Origin: Chaunax sp. Z400 | Lineage: Eukaryota > Chordata > Actinopteri > Lophiiformes > Chaunacidae | Assembly: GCA_037577475.1 (NCBI GenBank) | Contig: CM075184.1 | Location: 3,013,594 to 3,077,593 of the forward strand | Direction: 5' to 3' | Length of the DNA stretch: 64,000 nt | Shown: positions 22,040-38,150 of the stretch, piece by piece | Layout: the number at the start of each line of letters is the position of its first letter | Numbering within the stretch: position 1 is the first letter of the stretch | Made by a program: the position numbers and the translations under genes | The notes under the pieces: model-generated | What the model was told of the DNA's origin: nothing | The model's database searches: none | Seen by the model: the letters and a program-made list of their open reading frames with translations, nothing else

Positions 22040-24970
22040 GCAGGCCTATATACTCTGTCTCTATACCAGTACTCTCTCTATATACCAGTACTCTCTCTCT
22101 ATACCAGTACTCTGTCTATATACCAGTAGTCTGTCTATATCCCAGTACTCTCTCTATATCCCAGTACTCTCTTTCAATACCAGTACTCTCTTTCAATACC
22201 AGTACTCTCTCTATATAAGTATTCTCTCTATATAAGTATTCTGTCTATATACCAGTACTCTCTCTATATACCAGTACTCTGTCTATATACCAGTACTCTG
22301 TCTATATACCAGTACTCTGTCTATATACCAGCACTCTGTCTATATACCAGCACTCTGTCTATATACCAGCACTCTGTCTATATACCAGCACTCTGTCTAT
22401 ATACCAGCACTCTGTCTATATACCAGCACTCTGTCTTTATACCAGCACTCTGTCTTTATACCAGCACTCTGTCTTTATACCAGTACTCGGTCTTTATACC
22501 AGTACTCTGTCTTTATACCAGTACTCTGTCTATATACCAGTACTCTCTCTATATACCAGTACTCTCTCTATATACCAGTACTCTCTCTATATACCAGTAC
22601 TCTCTCTATATACCAGTACTCGCTCTATATACCAGTACTCTGTCTATATACCAGTACTCTCTCTATGAACCAGTACTCTCTCTAGAGACCAGTACTCTCT
22701 CTATATACCAGTACTCTCTCTATATACCAGTACTCTCTCTATATACCAGTACTCTCTATAAATACCAGTACTCTCTCTAAATACCAGTACTCTCTCTATG
22801 AACCAGTACTCTCTCTATGAACCAGTACTCTCTCTATGAACCAGTACTCTCTATGAACCAGTACTCTCTCTATGAACCAGTACTCTCTCTATGAACCAGT
22901 ACTCTCTCTATGAACCAGTACTCTCTCTATGAACCAGTACTCTCTCTATGAACCAGTACTCTCTTTCAATACCAGTACTCTCTTTCAATACCAGTACTCT
23001 CTCTATATACAAGTACTCTCTCTATATACAAGTAGTCTGTCTATATAAGTACTCTCTCTATATACCAGTACTCTCTCTATATACCAGTACTCTCTCTATA
23101 TACCAGTACTCTCTCTATATACAGTACTCTCTCTATATACAAGTACTCTCTCTATATACAAGTATTCTCTCTATATAAGTACTCTGTCTATATACCAGTA
23201 CTATCTCTATATACCAGTGCTCTGTCTCTATACCAGTGCTCTCTCTATATACCAGTGCTCTCTCTATATACCAGTGCTCTCTCTATATACCAGTGCTCTC
23301 TCTATATACCAGTATTCTGTCTATATACCAGTACTCTCTCTCTTTACAAATACTCTCTCTATATACAAGTATTCTTTTATATACTAGTACTCTCTCTATA
23401 TACCAGTACTATGCCTATATACCAGTACTGTCTCTATATACCAGTGCTCTCTCTATACACCAGTACTCTCTCTATATACCAGTACTCTCTCTATATACAA
23501 GTACTCCCTCGATATACCAGTACACTCTATATAGCAGTACTCTGTCTATATACCAGTACTCTGTCTATATACCAGTACTCTGTCTATATACAAGTAGTCC
23601 CTCGATATACCAGTACACTCGATATACCAGTACACTCTATATACCAGTACACTCTATATAGCAGTACTCTGTCTATATAGCAGTACTCTGTCTATATACC
23701 AGTACTCTGTCTATATACCAGTACTATCTCTATATACCAGTACTCTCTCTATATACCAGTACTTTCTCTCTTTACAAGTACTTTCTCTCTTTACAAGTAC
23801 TCTGTCTATATACCAGTACTATCTCTATATACCAGTACTCTCTCTATATACCAGTACTCTCTCTCTTTACAAATACTATCTCTATATACCAGTGCTCTGT
23901 CTCTATACCAGTGCTCTCTCTATATACCAGTACTCTCTCTATATACCAGTACTCTCTCTCTTTACAAATACTCTCTCTATATACAAGTATTCTTTTATAT
24001 ACTAGTACTCTCTCTATATACCAGTACTGTCTCTATTTACCAGTGCTCTCTCTATACACCAGTACTCCCTCGATATACCAGTACTCTCTCTATATACCAG
24101 TACTGTCTCTATATACCAGTACTCTCTCTATATACCAGTACTCTCTCGATATACCAGTACTCTCTCGATATACCAGTACTCTCTCTATATACCAGTACTC
24201 TCTCTATATACAAGTAATCCCTCGATATACAAGTAATCCCTCGATGTACCAGTACTCTCTATATATACCAGTACTCTCTCTATATACCAGTACTCTCTCT
24301 CTATACCAGTACTCTCTCTATATACCAGTACTCTCTCTATATACCAGTACTCTCTCTATATACCAGTACTCTCTCTAAATACCAGTACTCTCTCTAAATA
24401 CCAGTACTCTCTCTATATACCAGTACTCTCTCTATATACCACTACTCTGTCTATACACAAGTACTCTGTCTATATACAAGTACTCTGTCTATATACCAGT
24501 ACTCTGTCTATATACCAGTACTCTGTCTATATACCAGTACTCTGTCTATATACCAGTACTCTGTCTATATATCAGTACTCTCTCTATATACCAGTACTCT
24601 CTCTATATACCAGTACTCTCTCTATATACCAGTACTCTCTTTTTAACCAGTACTCTTTCTATATACCAGTATTCTCTCTATATACCAGTTCTCTCTCTCT
24701 TTACAAATACTATCTCTATATACCAGTGCTCTGTCTCTATACCAGTGCTCTCTCTATATACCAGTACTCTCTCTATATACCAGTACTCTCTCTATATACC
24801 AGTACTCTCTCTATATACCAGTACTCTCTCTATATACCAGTACTCTCTCTATATACCAGTACTCTCTCTATATACCAGTACTCTCTCTCTTTACAAATAC
24901 TCTCTCTATATACAAGTATTCTTTTATATACTAGTACTCTCTCTATATACCAGTACTATGCCTATATACT

Positions 24971-27900
24971 GTGGGACTAATAAAGGGATATCTTATCTTA
25001 TCTTATACCAGTACTGTCTCTATACACCAGTGCTCTCTCGATATACAAGTACTCCCTCGATATACCAGTACACTCTATATAGCAGTACTCTCTCTATATA
25101 GCAGTACTCTCTCTATATACCAGTACTCTCTCTATATACCAGTACTCTCTCTATATACCAGTACTCTCTCGATGTACAAGTACTCCCTCGATGTACCAGT
25201 ACTCCCTCGATGTACCAGTACTCCCTCGATGTACCAGTACTCTCTATATAGCAGTACTCTCTCTATATAGCAGTACTCTCTCTATATAGCAGTACTCTCT
25301 CTATATAGCAGTACTCTCTCTATATAGCAGTACTCTCTCTAAATACCAGTACTCTCTCTAAATACCAGTACTCTCTCTAAATACCAGTACTCTCTATATA
25401 CCAGTACTCTCTCTATATACCAGTACTCTCTCTATATACCAGTACTCTCTCTATATACCAGTACTCTCTCTATATACCAATACTCTCTCTATATACCAGT
25501 ATTCTCTCTATATACCAGTACTCTCTCTATATACCAGTACTCTCTCTATATACCAGTAATCTCTCTATATACCAGTACTCTGTCTATATACCAGTACTCT
25601 GTCTATATACCAGTACTCTCTCTATATACCAGTACTCTCTCTATATACCAGTACTCTCTCTATATACCAGTACTCTCTCTATATACCAGTACTCTCTCTA
25701 TATACCAGTACTCTCTCTATATACCAGTACTCTGTCTATATACCAGTACTCTGTCTATATACCAGTACTCTCTCTATATACCAGTACTCTCTCTATATAC
25801 CAGTACTCTCTCTATATACCAGTACTCTCTCTATATACCAATACTCTCTCTATATACCAGTACTATATCTATATACCAGTACTATATCTATATACCAGTA
25901 CTCTCTCTATATACCAGTACTCTCTCTATATACCAGTACTCTCTCTATATACCAGTACTCTCTCTATATACCAGTACTCTCTCTATATACCAGTACTCTC
26001 TTTTTAACCAGTACTCTTTCTATATACCAGTATTCTCTCTATATACCAGTACTCTCTCTATATACCAGTACTCTCTCTATATACCAGTACTCTCTCTATA
26101 TACCAGTACTCTCTCTCTTTACAAATACTCTCTCTATATACAAGTATTCTTTTATATAGTAGTACTCTCTCTATATACCAGTACTATGCCTATATACTGT
26201 GGGACTAATAAAGGGATATCTTATCTTATCTTATACCAGTACTGTCTCTATTTACCAGTGCTCTCTCTATACACCAGTACTCCCTCGATATACCAGTACA
26301 CTCTATATAGCAGTACTCTCTCTATATACCAGTACTCTCTCTATATACCAGTACTCTTTCTATATACCAGTACTCTCTATATACCAGTACTCTCTCTATA
26401 TACCAGTACTCTCTATATACCAGTACTCTCTCTATATACCAGTACTCTCTCTATATACCACTACTCTTTCTCTTTACAAATACTATCTCTATATACCAGT
26501 GCTCTGTCTCTATACCAGTGCTCTCTCTATATACCAGTACTCTCTATATACCAGTACTCCCTCGATGTACCAGTACTCTCTATATAGCAGTACTCTCTCT
26601 ATATAGCAGTACTCTCTCTATATACCAGTACTCTCTCTAAATACCAGTACTTTCTCTATATACCAGTACTCTCTCTATATACCAGTACTCTCTCTATATA
26701 CCAGTACTCTCTCTATATAGCAGTACTCTCTCTATATAGCAGTACTCTCTCTAAATACCAGTACTCTCTCTAAATACCAGTACTCTCTCTATATACCAGT
26801 ACTCTCTCTATATACCAGTACTCTCTCTATATACCAGTCCTCTCTCTATATACCAGTCCTCTCTCGATAATCCAGTACTCTCTCGATGTACAAGTAATCC
26901 CTCGATGTACAAGTAATCCCTCGATGTACCAGTACTCTCTCTATATAGCAGTACTCTCTCTATATACCAGTACTCTCTCTATATACCAGTACTCTCTCTA
27001 TATACCAGTACTCTCTCTATATACCAGTACTCTCTCTATATACCAGTACTCTCTCTAAATACCAGTACTCTCTCTAAATACCAGTACTCTCTCTAAATAC
27101 CAGTACTCTGTCTATATACCAGTACTCTGTCTATATACCAGTACTCTGTCTATATACCAGTACTCTCTCTATATACCAGTACTCTCTCTATATACCAGTA
27201 CTCTCTCTATATACCAGTACTCTCTCTATATACCAGTACTCTCTCTATATACCAGTACTCTCTCTATATACCAGTACTCTCTATATATACCAGTACTCTT
27301 TCTATATACCAGTACTCTTTCTATATACCAGTACTCTCTCTATATACCAGTACTCTCTCTATATACCAGTACTCTCTCTATATACCAGTACTCTCTCTAT
27401 ATACCAGTACTCTCTCTATATACCAGTACTCTCTCTATATACCAGTACTCTCTCTATACCAGTACTCTCTATATACCAGTACTCTCTCTATATACCAGTA
27501 CTCTCTCTATATACCAGTACTCTCTCTATATACCAGTACTCTCTCTATGAACCAGTACTCTCTATAGATACCAGTACTCTCTATAGATACCAGTACTCTC
27601 TCTATATACCAGTACTCTCTCTATATACCAGTACTCTCTCTATGAACCAGTACTCTCTATAGATACCAGTACTCTCTATAGATACCAGTACTCTCTATAG
27701 ATACCAGTACTCTCTCTATATACCAGTACTCTCTCTATATACCAGTACTCTATTTCAATACCAGTACTCTCTATATACCAGTACTCTCTCTATATACCAG
27801 TACTCTCTCTATATAGCAGTACTCTCTCTATATACCAGTACTCTCTCTATATACCAGTACTCTCTCTCTTTACAAATACTCTCTCTATATACAAGTATTC

Positions 27901-30900
27901 TTTTATATACTAGTACTCTCTCTATATACCAGTACTATGCCTATATACTGTGGGACTAATAAAGGGATATCTTATCTTATCTTATACCAGTACTGTCTCT
28001 ATATACCAGTACTCTCTCTATATACCAGTACTCTCTCTATATACCAGTACTCTCTCTATATAACAGTACTCTCTCTATATACCAGTACTCTCTCTATATA
28101 CCAGTACTCTGTCTATATACCAGTACTCTCTTTTTAACTAGTACTCTCTCTATATACCAGTACTCTCTCTATATACCAGTACTCTCTCTATATACCAGTA
28201 CTCTCTCTATATACCAGTACTATATCTATATACCAGTACTATATCTATATACCAGTACTCTCTCTATATACCAGTACTCTCTCTATATACCAGTACTCTC
28301 TCTATATACCAGTACTCTGTCTATATACCAGTACTCTCTCTATATACCAGTACTCTCTCTATATACCAGTACTCTCTCTATATACCAGTACTCTCTATAT
28401 ATACCAGTACTCTCTTTTTAACCAGTACTCTTTCTATATACCAGTACTCTCTCTATATACCAGTACTCTCTCTATATACCAGTACTCTCTCTATATACCA
28501 GTACTCTCTCTATATACCAGTACTCTCTCTATATACCAGTACTCTCTCTATATACCAGTACTCTCTATATACCAGTACTCTCCATATACCAGTACTCTCT
28601 CTATATACCAGTACTCTCTCTATATACCAGTACTCTCTCTATGAACCAGTACTCTCTCTAGATACCAGTACTCTCTATAGATACCAGTACTCTCTATAGA
28701 TACCAGTACTCTCTCTATATACCAGTACTCTCTCTATATACCAGTACTCTCTCTATATACCAGCACTCTATTTCAATACCAGTACTCTCTCTATATACCA
28801 GTACTCTCTCTATATACCAGTACTCTCTCTATATACCAGTACTCTCTCTATATACCAGTACTCTCTCTATATACCAGTACTCTCTCTATATACCAGTACT
28901 CTCTCTCTTTACATATACCCTCTCTATATACAAGTATTCTTTTATATACTAGTACTCTCTCTATATACCAGTACTATGCCTATATACTGTGGGACTAATA
29001 AAGGGATATCTTATCTTATCTTATACCAGTACTGTCTCTATATACCAGTACTCTCTCTATATACCAGTACTCTCTCTATATACCAGTACTCTCTCTATAT
29101 ACCAGTACTCTCTCTATATACCAGTACTCTCTCTATACCAGTACTCTCTCTATGAACCAGTAATCTCTATAGATACCAGTACTCTCTTTCAATACCCGTA
29201 CTCTCTCTATATACCAGTACTCTATTTCAATACCAGTACTCTCTCTATATACCAGTACTCTCTCTATATAGCAGTACTCTCTCTATATACCAGTACTCTC
29301 TCTATATACCAGTACTCTCTCTATATACCAGTACTCTCTCTATATACCAGTACTCTGTCTATATACCAGTACTCTCTCTATATACCAGTACTCTCTCTAT
29401 ATACCAGTACTCTCTCTATATACCAGTACTCTCTCTATATACCAGTACTCTCTCTATATACCAGTACTCTCTCTATATACCAGTACTCTGTCTATATACC
29501 AGTACTCTGTCTATATACCAGTACTATATCTATATACCAGTACTATATCTATATACCAGTACTCTCTCTATATACCAGTACTCTCTCTATATACCAGTAC
29601 TCTCTCTATATACCAGTACTCTCTCTATATACCAGTACTCTCTCTATATACCAGTACTCTCTCTATATACCAGTACTCTCTCTATATACCAGTACTCTCT
29701 TTTTAACCAGTACTCTTTCTATATACCAGTATTCTCTCTATATACCAGTACTCTCTCTATATACCAGTACTCTCTCTATATACCAGTACTCTCTCTATAT
29801 ACCAGTACTCTCTCTCTTTACAAATACTCTCTCTATATACAAGTATTCTTTTATATACTAGTACTCTCTCTATATACCAGTACTATGCCTATATACTGTG
29901 GGACTAATAAAGGGATATCTTATCTTATCTTATACCAGTACTGTCTCTATTTACCAGTGCTCTCTCTATACACCAGTACTCCCTCGATATACCAGTACAC
30001 TCTATATAGCAGTACTCTCTCTATATAGCAGTACTCTCTCTATATAGCAGTACTCTCTCTATATACCAGTACTCTCTCTATATACCAGTACTCTCTCTAT
30101 ATACCAGTACTCTCTCTATATACCAGTACTCTCTCTATATACCAGTACTCTCTCTTTAACCAGTGCTCTTTCTATATACCAGTGCTCTCTCTATATACCA
30201 GTACTCTCTCTATATACCAGTACTCTCTCTATATACCAGTACTCTGTCTAGATACCAGTACTCTCTATATACCAGTACTCTCTATATACCAGTACTCTCT
30301 CTATATACCAGTACTCTCTCTATGAACCAGTACTCTCTATAGATACCAGTACTCTCTCTATATACCAGTACTCTCTCTATATACCAGTACTCTCTCTATA
30401 TACCAGTACTCTCTCTATATACCAGTACTCTCTCTCTATATACCAGTACTCTCTTTCTATATACCAGTACTCTCTCTATATACCAGTACTCTCTCTATAT
30501 ACCAGTACTCTCTCTATATACCAGTACTCTCTCTATATACCAGTACTCTCTCTAGATACCAGTACTCTCTCTAGATACCAGTACTCTCTCTATATACCAG
30601 TACTCTCTCTATATACCAGTACTCTCTCTATATACCAGTACTCTCTCTATATACCAGTACTCTCTCTATATACCAGTACTCTCTCTATATACCAATACTC
30701 TCTCTATATACCAGTACTATATCTATATACCAGTACTATATCTATATACCAGTACTATATCTATATGCCAGTACTATATCTATATACCAGTACTCTCTCT
30801 ATATACCAGTACTCTCTCTATATACCAGTACTCTCTCTATATACCAGTACTCTCTCTATATACCAGTACTCTCTCTTTAACCAGTGCTCTTTCTATATAC

Positions 30901-33900
30901 CAGTACTCTCTCTATGTACCAGTACTCTCTCTATATACCAGTACTCTCTCTGTATACCAGTACTCTCTCTGTATACCAGTACTCTGTCTAGATACCAGTA
31001 CTCTCTATATACCAGTACTCTCTATATACCAGTACTCTCTCTATATACCAGTACTCTCTCTATGAACCAGTACTCTCTATAGATACCAGTACTCTTTCAA
31101 TACCAGTACTCTCTCTATATACCAGTACTCTCTCTATATACCAGTACTCTCTCTATATACCAGTACTCTCTCTATATACCAGTACTCTCTTTTTAACCAG
31201 TGCTCTTTCTATATACCAGTACTCTCTCTATATACCAGTACTCTCTCTATATACCAGTACTCTGTCTATATACCAGTACTCTCTCTAGATACCAGTACTC
31301 TCTCTAGATACCAGTACTCTCTCTATATACCAGTACTCTCTCTATATACCAGTACTCTCTCTATATACCAGTACTCTCTCTATATACCAGTACTCTCTCT
31401 ATATACCAGTACTCTGTCTATATACCAGTACTATATCTATATACCAGTACTCTCTCTATATACCAGTACTCTCTCTATATACCAGTACTCTCTCTATATA
31501 CCAGTACTCTCTCTAGATACCAGTACTCTCTCTAGATACCAGTACTCTCTCTATATACCAGTACTCTCTCTATATACCAGTACTCTCTCTATATACCAGT
31601 ACTCTCTCTATATACCAGTACTCTCTCTATATACCAGTACTCTCTTTTTAACCAGTACTCTTTCTATATACCAGTATTCTCTCTATATACCAGTACTCTC
31701 TCTATATACCAGTACTCTCTCTATATACCAGTACTCTCTCTATATACCAGTACTCTCTCTATATACCAGTACTCTCTCTCTTTACAAATACTCTCTATAT
31801 ACAAGTATTCTTTTATATACTAGTACTCTCTCTATATACCAGTACTATGCCTATATACTGTGGGACTAATAAAGGGATATCTTATCTTATCTTATACCAG
31901 TACTGTCTCTATTTACCAGTGCTCTCTCTATACACCAGTACTCCCTCGATATACCAGTACACTCTATATAGCAGTACTCTCTCTATATACCAGTACTCTC
32001 TCTATATACCAGTACTCTCTCTATATACCAGTACTCTCTCTATATACCAGTACTCTCTCTATATACCAGTACTCTCTCTTTAACCAGTGCTATTTCTATA
32101 TACCAGTACTCTCTCTATATACCATTACTCTCTCTATATACCAGTACTCTCTCTTTATACCAGTACTCTGTCTAGATACCAGTACTCTCTATATACCAGT
32201 ACTCTCTATATACCAGTACTCTCTCTATATACCAGTACTCTCTCTATATACCAGTACTCTCTCTATATACCAGTACTCTCTATAGATACCAGTACTCTCT
32301 CTATATACCAGTACTCTCTCTATATACCAGTACTCTCTCTATATACCAGTACTCTCTCTATATACCAGTACTCTCTCTATATACCAGTACTCTCTTTTTA
32401 ACCAGTGCTCTTTCTATATACCAGTACTCTCTCTATATACCAGTACTCTCTCTATATACCAGTACTCTGTCTATATACCAGTACTCTCTCTAGATACCAG
32501 TACTCTCTCTAGATACCAGTACTCTCTCTATATACCAGTACTCTCTCTATATACCAGTACTCTCTCTATATACCAGTACTCTCTCTATATACCAGTACTC
32601 TCTCTATATACCAGTACTCTGTCTATATACCAGTACTATATCTATATACCAGTACTATATCTATATACCAGTACTCTCTCTATATACCAGTACTCTCTCT
32701 ATATACCAGTACTCTCTCTATATACCAGTACTCTGTCTATATACCAGTACTCTCTCTAGATACCAGTACTCTCTCTAGATACCAGTACTATATCTATATA
32801 CCAGTACTATATCTATATGCCAGTACTATATCTATATACCAGTACTCTCTCTATATACCAGTACTCTCTCTATATACCAGTACTCTCTCTATATACCAGT
32901 ACTCTCTCTATATACCAGTACTCTCTCTTTAACCAGTGCTCTTTCTATATACCAGTACTCTCTCTATGTACCAGTACTCTCTCTATGTACCAGTACTCTC
33001 TCTAGATACCAGTACTCTCTCTAGATACCAGTACTCTCTCTATATACCAGTACTCTCTCTATATACCAGTACTCTCTCTATATACCAGTACTCTCTCTAT
33101 ATACCAGTACTCTCTCTATATACCAGTACTCTCTCTATATACCAGTACTCTCTCTATATACCAGTACTCTCTCTATATACCAGTACTCTCTCTATACCAG
33201 TACTCTCTCTATGAACCAGTAATCTCTATAGATACCAGTACTCTCTTTCAATACCCGTACTCTCTCTATATACCAGTACTCTATTTCAATACCAGTACTC
33301 TCTCTATATACCAGTACTCTCTCTATATAGCAGTACTCTCTCTATATACCAGTACTCTCTCTATATACCAGTACTCTCTCTATATACCAGTACTCTCTCT
33401 ATATACCAGTACTCTCTCTATATACCAGTACTCTCTCTATATACCAGTACTCTGTCTATATACCAGTACTCTCTCTATATACCAGTACTCTCTCTATATA
33501 CCAGTACTCTCTCTATATACCAGTACTCTCTCTATATACCAGTACTCTCTCTACATACCAGTACTCTCTCTATATACCAGTACTCTGTCTATATACCAGT
33601 ACTCTGTCTATATACCAGTACTATATCTATATACCAGTACTATATCTATATACCAGTACTCTCTCTATATACCAGTACTCTCTCTATATACCAGTACTCT
33701 CTCTATATACCAGTACTCTCTCTATATACCAGTACTCTCTCTAGATACCAGTACTCTCTCTATATACCAGTACTCTCTCTATATACCAGTACTCTCTCTA
33801 TATACCAGTACTCTCTTTTTAACCAGTACTCTTTCTATATACCAGTATTCTCTCTATATACCAGTACTCTCTCTATATACCAGTACTCTCTCTATATACC

Positions 33901-36900
33901 AGTACTCTCTCTATATACCAGTACTCTCTCTCTTTACAAATACTCTCTCTATATACAAGTATTCTTTTATATACTAGTACTCTCTCTATATACCAGTACT
34001 ATGCCTATATACTGTGGGACTAATAAAGGGATATCTTATCTTATCTTATACCAGTACTGTCTCTATTTACCAGTGCTCTCTCTATACACCAGTACTCCCT
34101 CGATATACCAGTACACTCTATATAGCAGTACTCTCTCTATATAGCAGTACTCTCTCTATATAGCAGTACTCTCTCTATATACCAGTACTCTCTCTATATA
34201 CCAGTACTCTCTCTATATACCAGTACTCTCTCTATATACCAGTACTCTCTCTATATACCAGTACTCTCTCTATATACCAGTACTCTCTCTTTAACCAGTG
34301 CTCTTTCTATATACCAGTGCTCTCTCTATATACCAGTACTCTCTCTATATACCAGTACTCTCTCTATATACCAGTACTCTGTCTAGATACCAGTACTCTC
34401 TATATACCAGTACTCTCTATATACCAGTACTCTCTCTATATACCAGTACTCTCTCTATGAACCAGTACTCTCTATAGATACCAGTACTCTCTCTATATAC
34501 CAGTACTCTCTCTATATACCAGTACTCTCTCTATATACCAGTACTCTCTCTATATACCAGTACTCTCTCTCTATATACCAGTACTCTCTTTCTATATACC
34601 AGTACTCTCTCTATATACCAGTACTCTCTCTATATACCAGTACTCTCTCTATATACCAGTACTCTGTCTATATACCAGTACTCTCTCTATATACCAGTAC
34701 TCTCTCTAGATACCAGTACTCTCTCTAGATACCAGTACTCTCTCTATATACCAGTACTCTGTCTATATACCAGTACTCTCTCTAGATACCAGTACTCTCT
34801 CTAGATACCAGTACTCTCTCTATATACCAGTACTCTCTCTATATACCAGTACTCTCTCTATATACCAGTACTCTCTCTATATACCAGTACTCTCTCTATA
34901 TACCAGTACTCTGTCTATATACCAGTACTATATCTATATACCAGTACTCTCTCTATATACCAGTACTCTCTCTATATACCAGTACTCTCTCTATATACCA
35001 GTACTCTGTCTATATACCAGTACTCTCTCTAGATACCAGTACTCTCTCTAGATACCAGTACTCTCTCTATATACCAGTACTCTCTCTATATACCAGTACT
35101 CTCTCTATATACCAGTACTCTCTCTATATACCAGTACTCTCTTTTTAACCAGTACTCTTTCTATATACCAGTATTCTCTCTATATACCAGTACTCTCTCT
35201 ATATACCAGTACTCTCTCTATATACCAGTACTCTCTCTATATACCAGTACTCTCTCTATATACCAGTACTCTCTCTATATACCAGTACTCTCTCTATATA
35301 CCAGTACTCTCTCTCTTTACAAATACTCTCTATATACAAGTATTCTTTTATATACTAGTACTCTCTCTATATACCAGTACTATGCCTATATACTGTGGGA
35401 CTAATAAAGGGATATCTTATCTTATCTTATACCAGTACTGTCTCTATTTACCAGTGCTCTCTCTATACACCAGTACTCCCTCGATATACCAGTACACTCT
35501 ATATAGCAGTACTCTCTCTATATAGCAGTACTCTCTCTATATACCAGTACTCTCTCTATATACCAGTACTCTCTCTATATACCAGTACTCTCTCTATATA
35601 CCAGTACTCTCTCTTTAACCAGTGCTATTTCTATATACCAGTACTCTCTCTATATACCATTACTCTCTCTATATACCAGTACTCTGTCTAGATACCAGTA
35701 CTCTCTATATACCAGTACTCTCTCTATATACCAGTACTCTCTCTTTAACCAGTGCTATTTCTATATACCAGTACTCTCTCTATATACCATTACTCTCTCT
35801 ATATACCAGTACTCTCTCTTTATACCAGTACTCTGTCTAGATACCAGTACTCTCTATATACCAGTACTCTCTATATACCAGTACTCTCTCTATATACCAG
35901 TACTCTCTCTATATACCAGTACTCTCTCTATATACCAGTACTCTCTCTATGAACCAGTACTCTCTATAGATACCAGTACTCTCTCTATATACCAGTACTC
36001 TCTCTATATACCAGTACTCTCTCTATATACCAGTACTCTCTTTTTAACCAGTGCTCTTTCTATATACCAGTACTCTCTCTATATACCAGTACTCTCTCTA
36101 TATACCAGTACTCTCTCTATATACCAGTACTCTCTCTATATACCAGTACTCTCTCTATATACCAGTACTCTCTCTATATACCAGTACTCTCTCTATATAC
36201 CAGTACTCTGTCTATATACCAGTACTCTGTCTATATACCAGTACTCTCTCTATATACCAGTACTCTCTCTAGATACCAGTACTCTCTCTATATACCAGTA
36301 CTCTCTCTATATACCAGTACTCTCTCTATATACCAGTACTCTCTCTATATACCAGTACTCTGTCTATATACCAGTACTCTCTCTATATACCAGTACTCTC
36401 TCTATATACCAGTACTCTCTCTATATACCAGTACTCTCTCTATATACCAGTACTCTCTCTATATACCAGTACTCTGTCTATATACCAGTACTCTCTCTAT
36501 ATACCAGTACTCTCTCTAGATACCAGTACTCTCTCTATATACCAGTACTCTCTCTATATACCAGTACTCTCTCTATATACCAGTACTCTCTTTTTAACCA
36601 GTACTCTTTCTATATACCAGTATTCTCTCTATATACCAGTACTCTCTCTATATACCAGTACTCTCTCTATATACCAGTACTCTCTCTATATACCAGTACT
36701 CTCTCTCTTTACAAATACTCTCTCTATATACAAGTATTCTTTTATATACTAGTACTCTCTCTATATACCAGTACTATGCCTATATACTGTGGGACTAATA
36801 CAGGGATATCTTATCTTATCTTATACCAGTACTGTCTCTATTTACCAGTGCTCTCTCTATACACCAGTACTCCCTCGATATAGCAGTACTCTCTCTATAT

Positions 36901-38150
36901 ACCAGTACTCTCTCTATATACCAGTACTCTCTCTATATACCAGTACTCTCTCTATATACCAGTACTCTCTCTATATACCAGTACTCTCTCTATATACCAG
37001 TACTCTCTCTATATACCAGTACTCTTTCTATATACCAGTACTCTCTCTATATACCAGTACTCTCTCTATATACCAGTACTCTCTCTATATACCAGTACTC
37101 TCTCTATATACCAGTACTCTCTCTATATACCAGTACTCTCTCTATATACCAGTACTCTTTCTCTTGACAAATACTATCTCTATATACCAGTGCTCTGTCT
37201 CTATACCAGTACTCTCTCTATATACCAGTACTCTTTCTCTTGACAAATACTATCTCTATATACCAGTGCTCTGTCTATATACCAGTACTCTCTCTATATA
37301 CCAGTACTCTCTATATACCAGTACTCTCTCTATATACCAGTACTCTCTCTATATACCAGTACTCTCTCTCTTTACAAATACTCTCTCTATATACAAGTAT
37401 TCTTTTATATACTAGTACTCTCTCTATATACCAGTACTATGCCTATATACTGTGGGACTAATAAAGGGATATCTTATCTTATCTTATACCAGTACTGTCT
37501 CTATTTACCAGTGCTCTCTCTATACACCAGTACTCCCTCGATATAGCAGTACTCTCTCTATATACCAGTACTCTCTCTATATACCAGTACTCTCTCTATA
37601 TACCAGTACTCTCTCTATATACCAGTACTCTCTCTATATACCAGTACTCTCTCTATATACCAGTACTCTCTCTATATACCAGTACTCTTTCTATATACCA
37701 GTACTCTCTCTATATACCAGTACTCTCTCTATATACCAGTACTCTCTCTATATACCAGTACTCTCTCTATATACCAGTACTCTCTCTATATACCAGTACT
37801 CTCTCTATATACCAGTACTCTTTCTCTTGACAAATACTATCTCTATATACCAGTGCTCTGTCTCTATACCAGTACTCTCTCTATATACCAGTACTCTTTC
37901 TCTTGACAAATACTATCTCTATATACCAGTGCTCTGTCTATATACCAGTACTCTCTCTATATACCAGTACTCTCTATATACCAGTACTCTCTCTATATAC
38001 CAGTACTCTCTCTATATACCAGTACTCTCTCTCTTTACAAATACTCTCTCTATATACAAGTATTCTTTTATATACTAGTACTCTCTCTATATACCAGTAC
38101 TATGCCTATATACTGTGGGACTAATAAAGGGATATCTTATCTTATCTTAT
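24971..38150 (+). repeat. Higher-order repeat marked by an embedded LINE tail (11 copies)
   Basis: GTGGGACTAATAAAGGGATA followed by TCTTATCTTATCTTAT recurs at 24971, 26199, 27950, 28989, 29898, 31860, 34014, 35395, 36789, 37452 and 38115. Each copy sits in the same context: preceded by a TCTCTCTCTTTACAAATAC variant and a TATTCTTTTATATACTAG unit, and followed by a GTACTGTCTCTATTTACC or ATATACC unit. The tail looks like a fish LINE 3' end. Spacing runs from about 660 to 2150 bp. Confidence 0.9.
36789..38114 (+). repeat. Two near-identical 663-bp tandem blocks
   Basis: 36789-37451 and 37452-38114 translate to the same peptides in parallel frames. One visible difference is ACAGGG versus AAAGGG in the LINE tail. 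They are the youngest higher-order units in the array. Confidence 0.85.
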
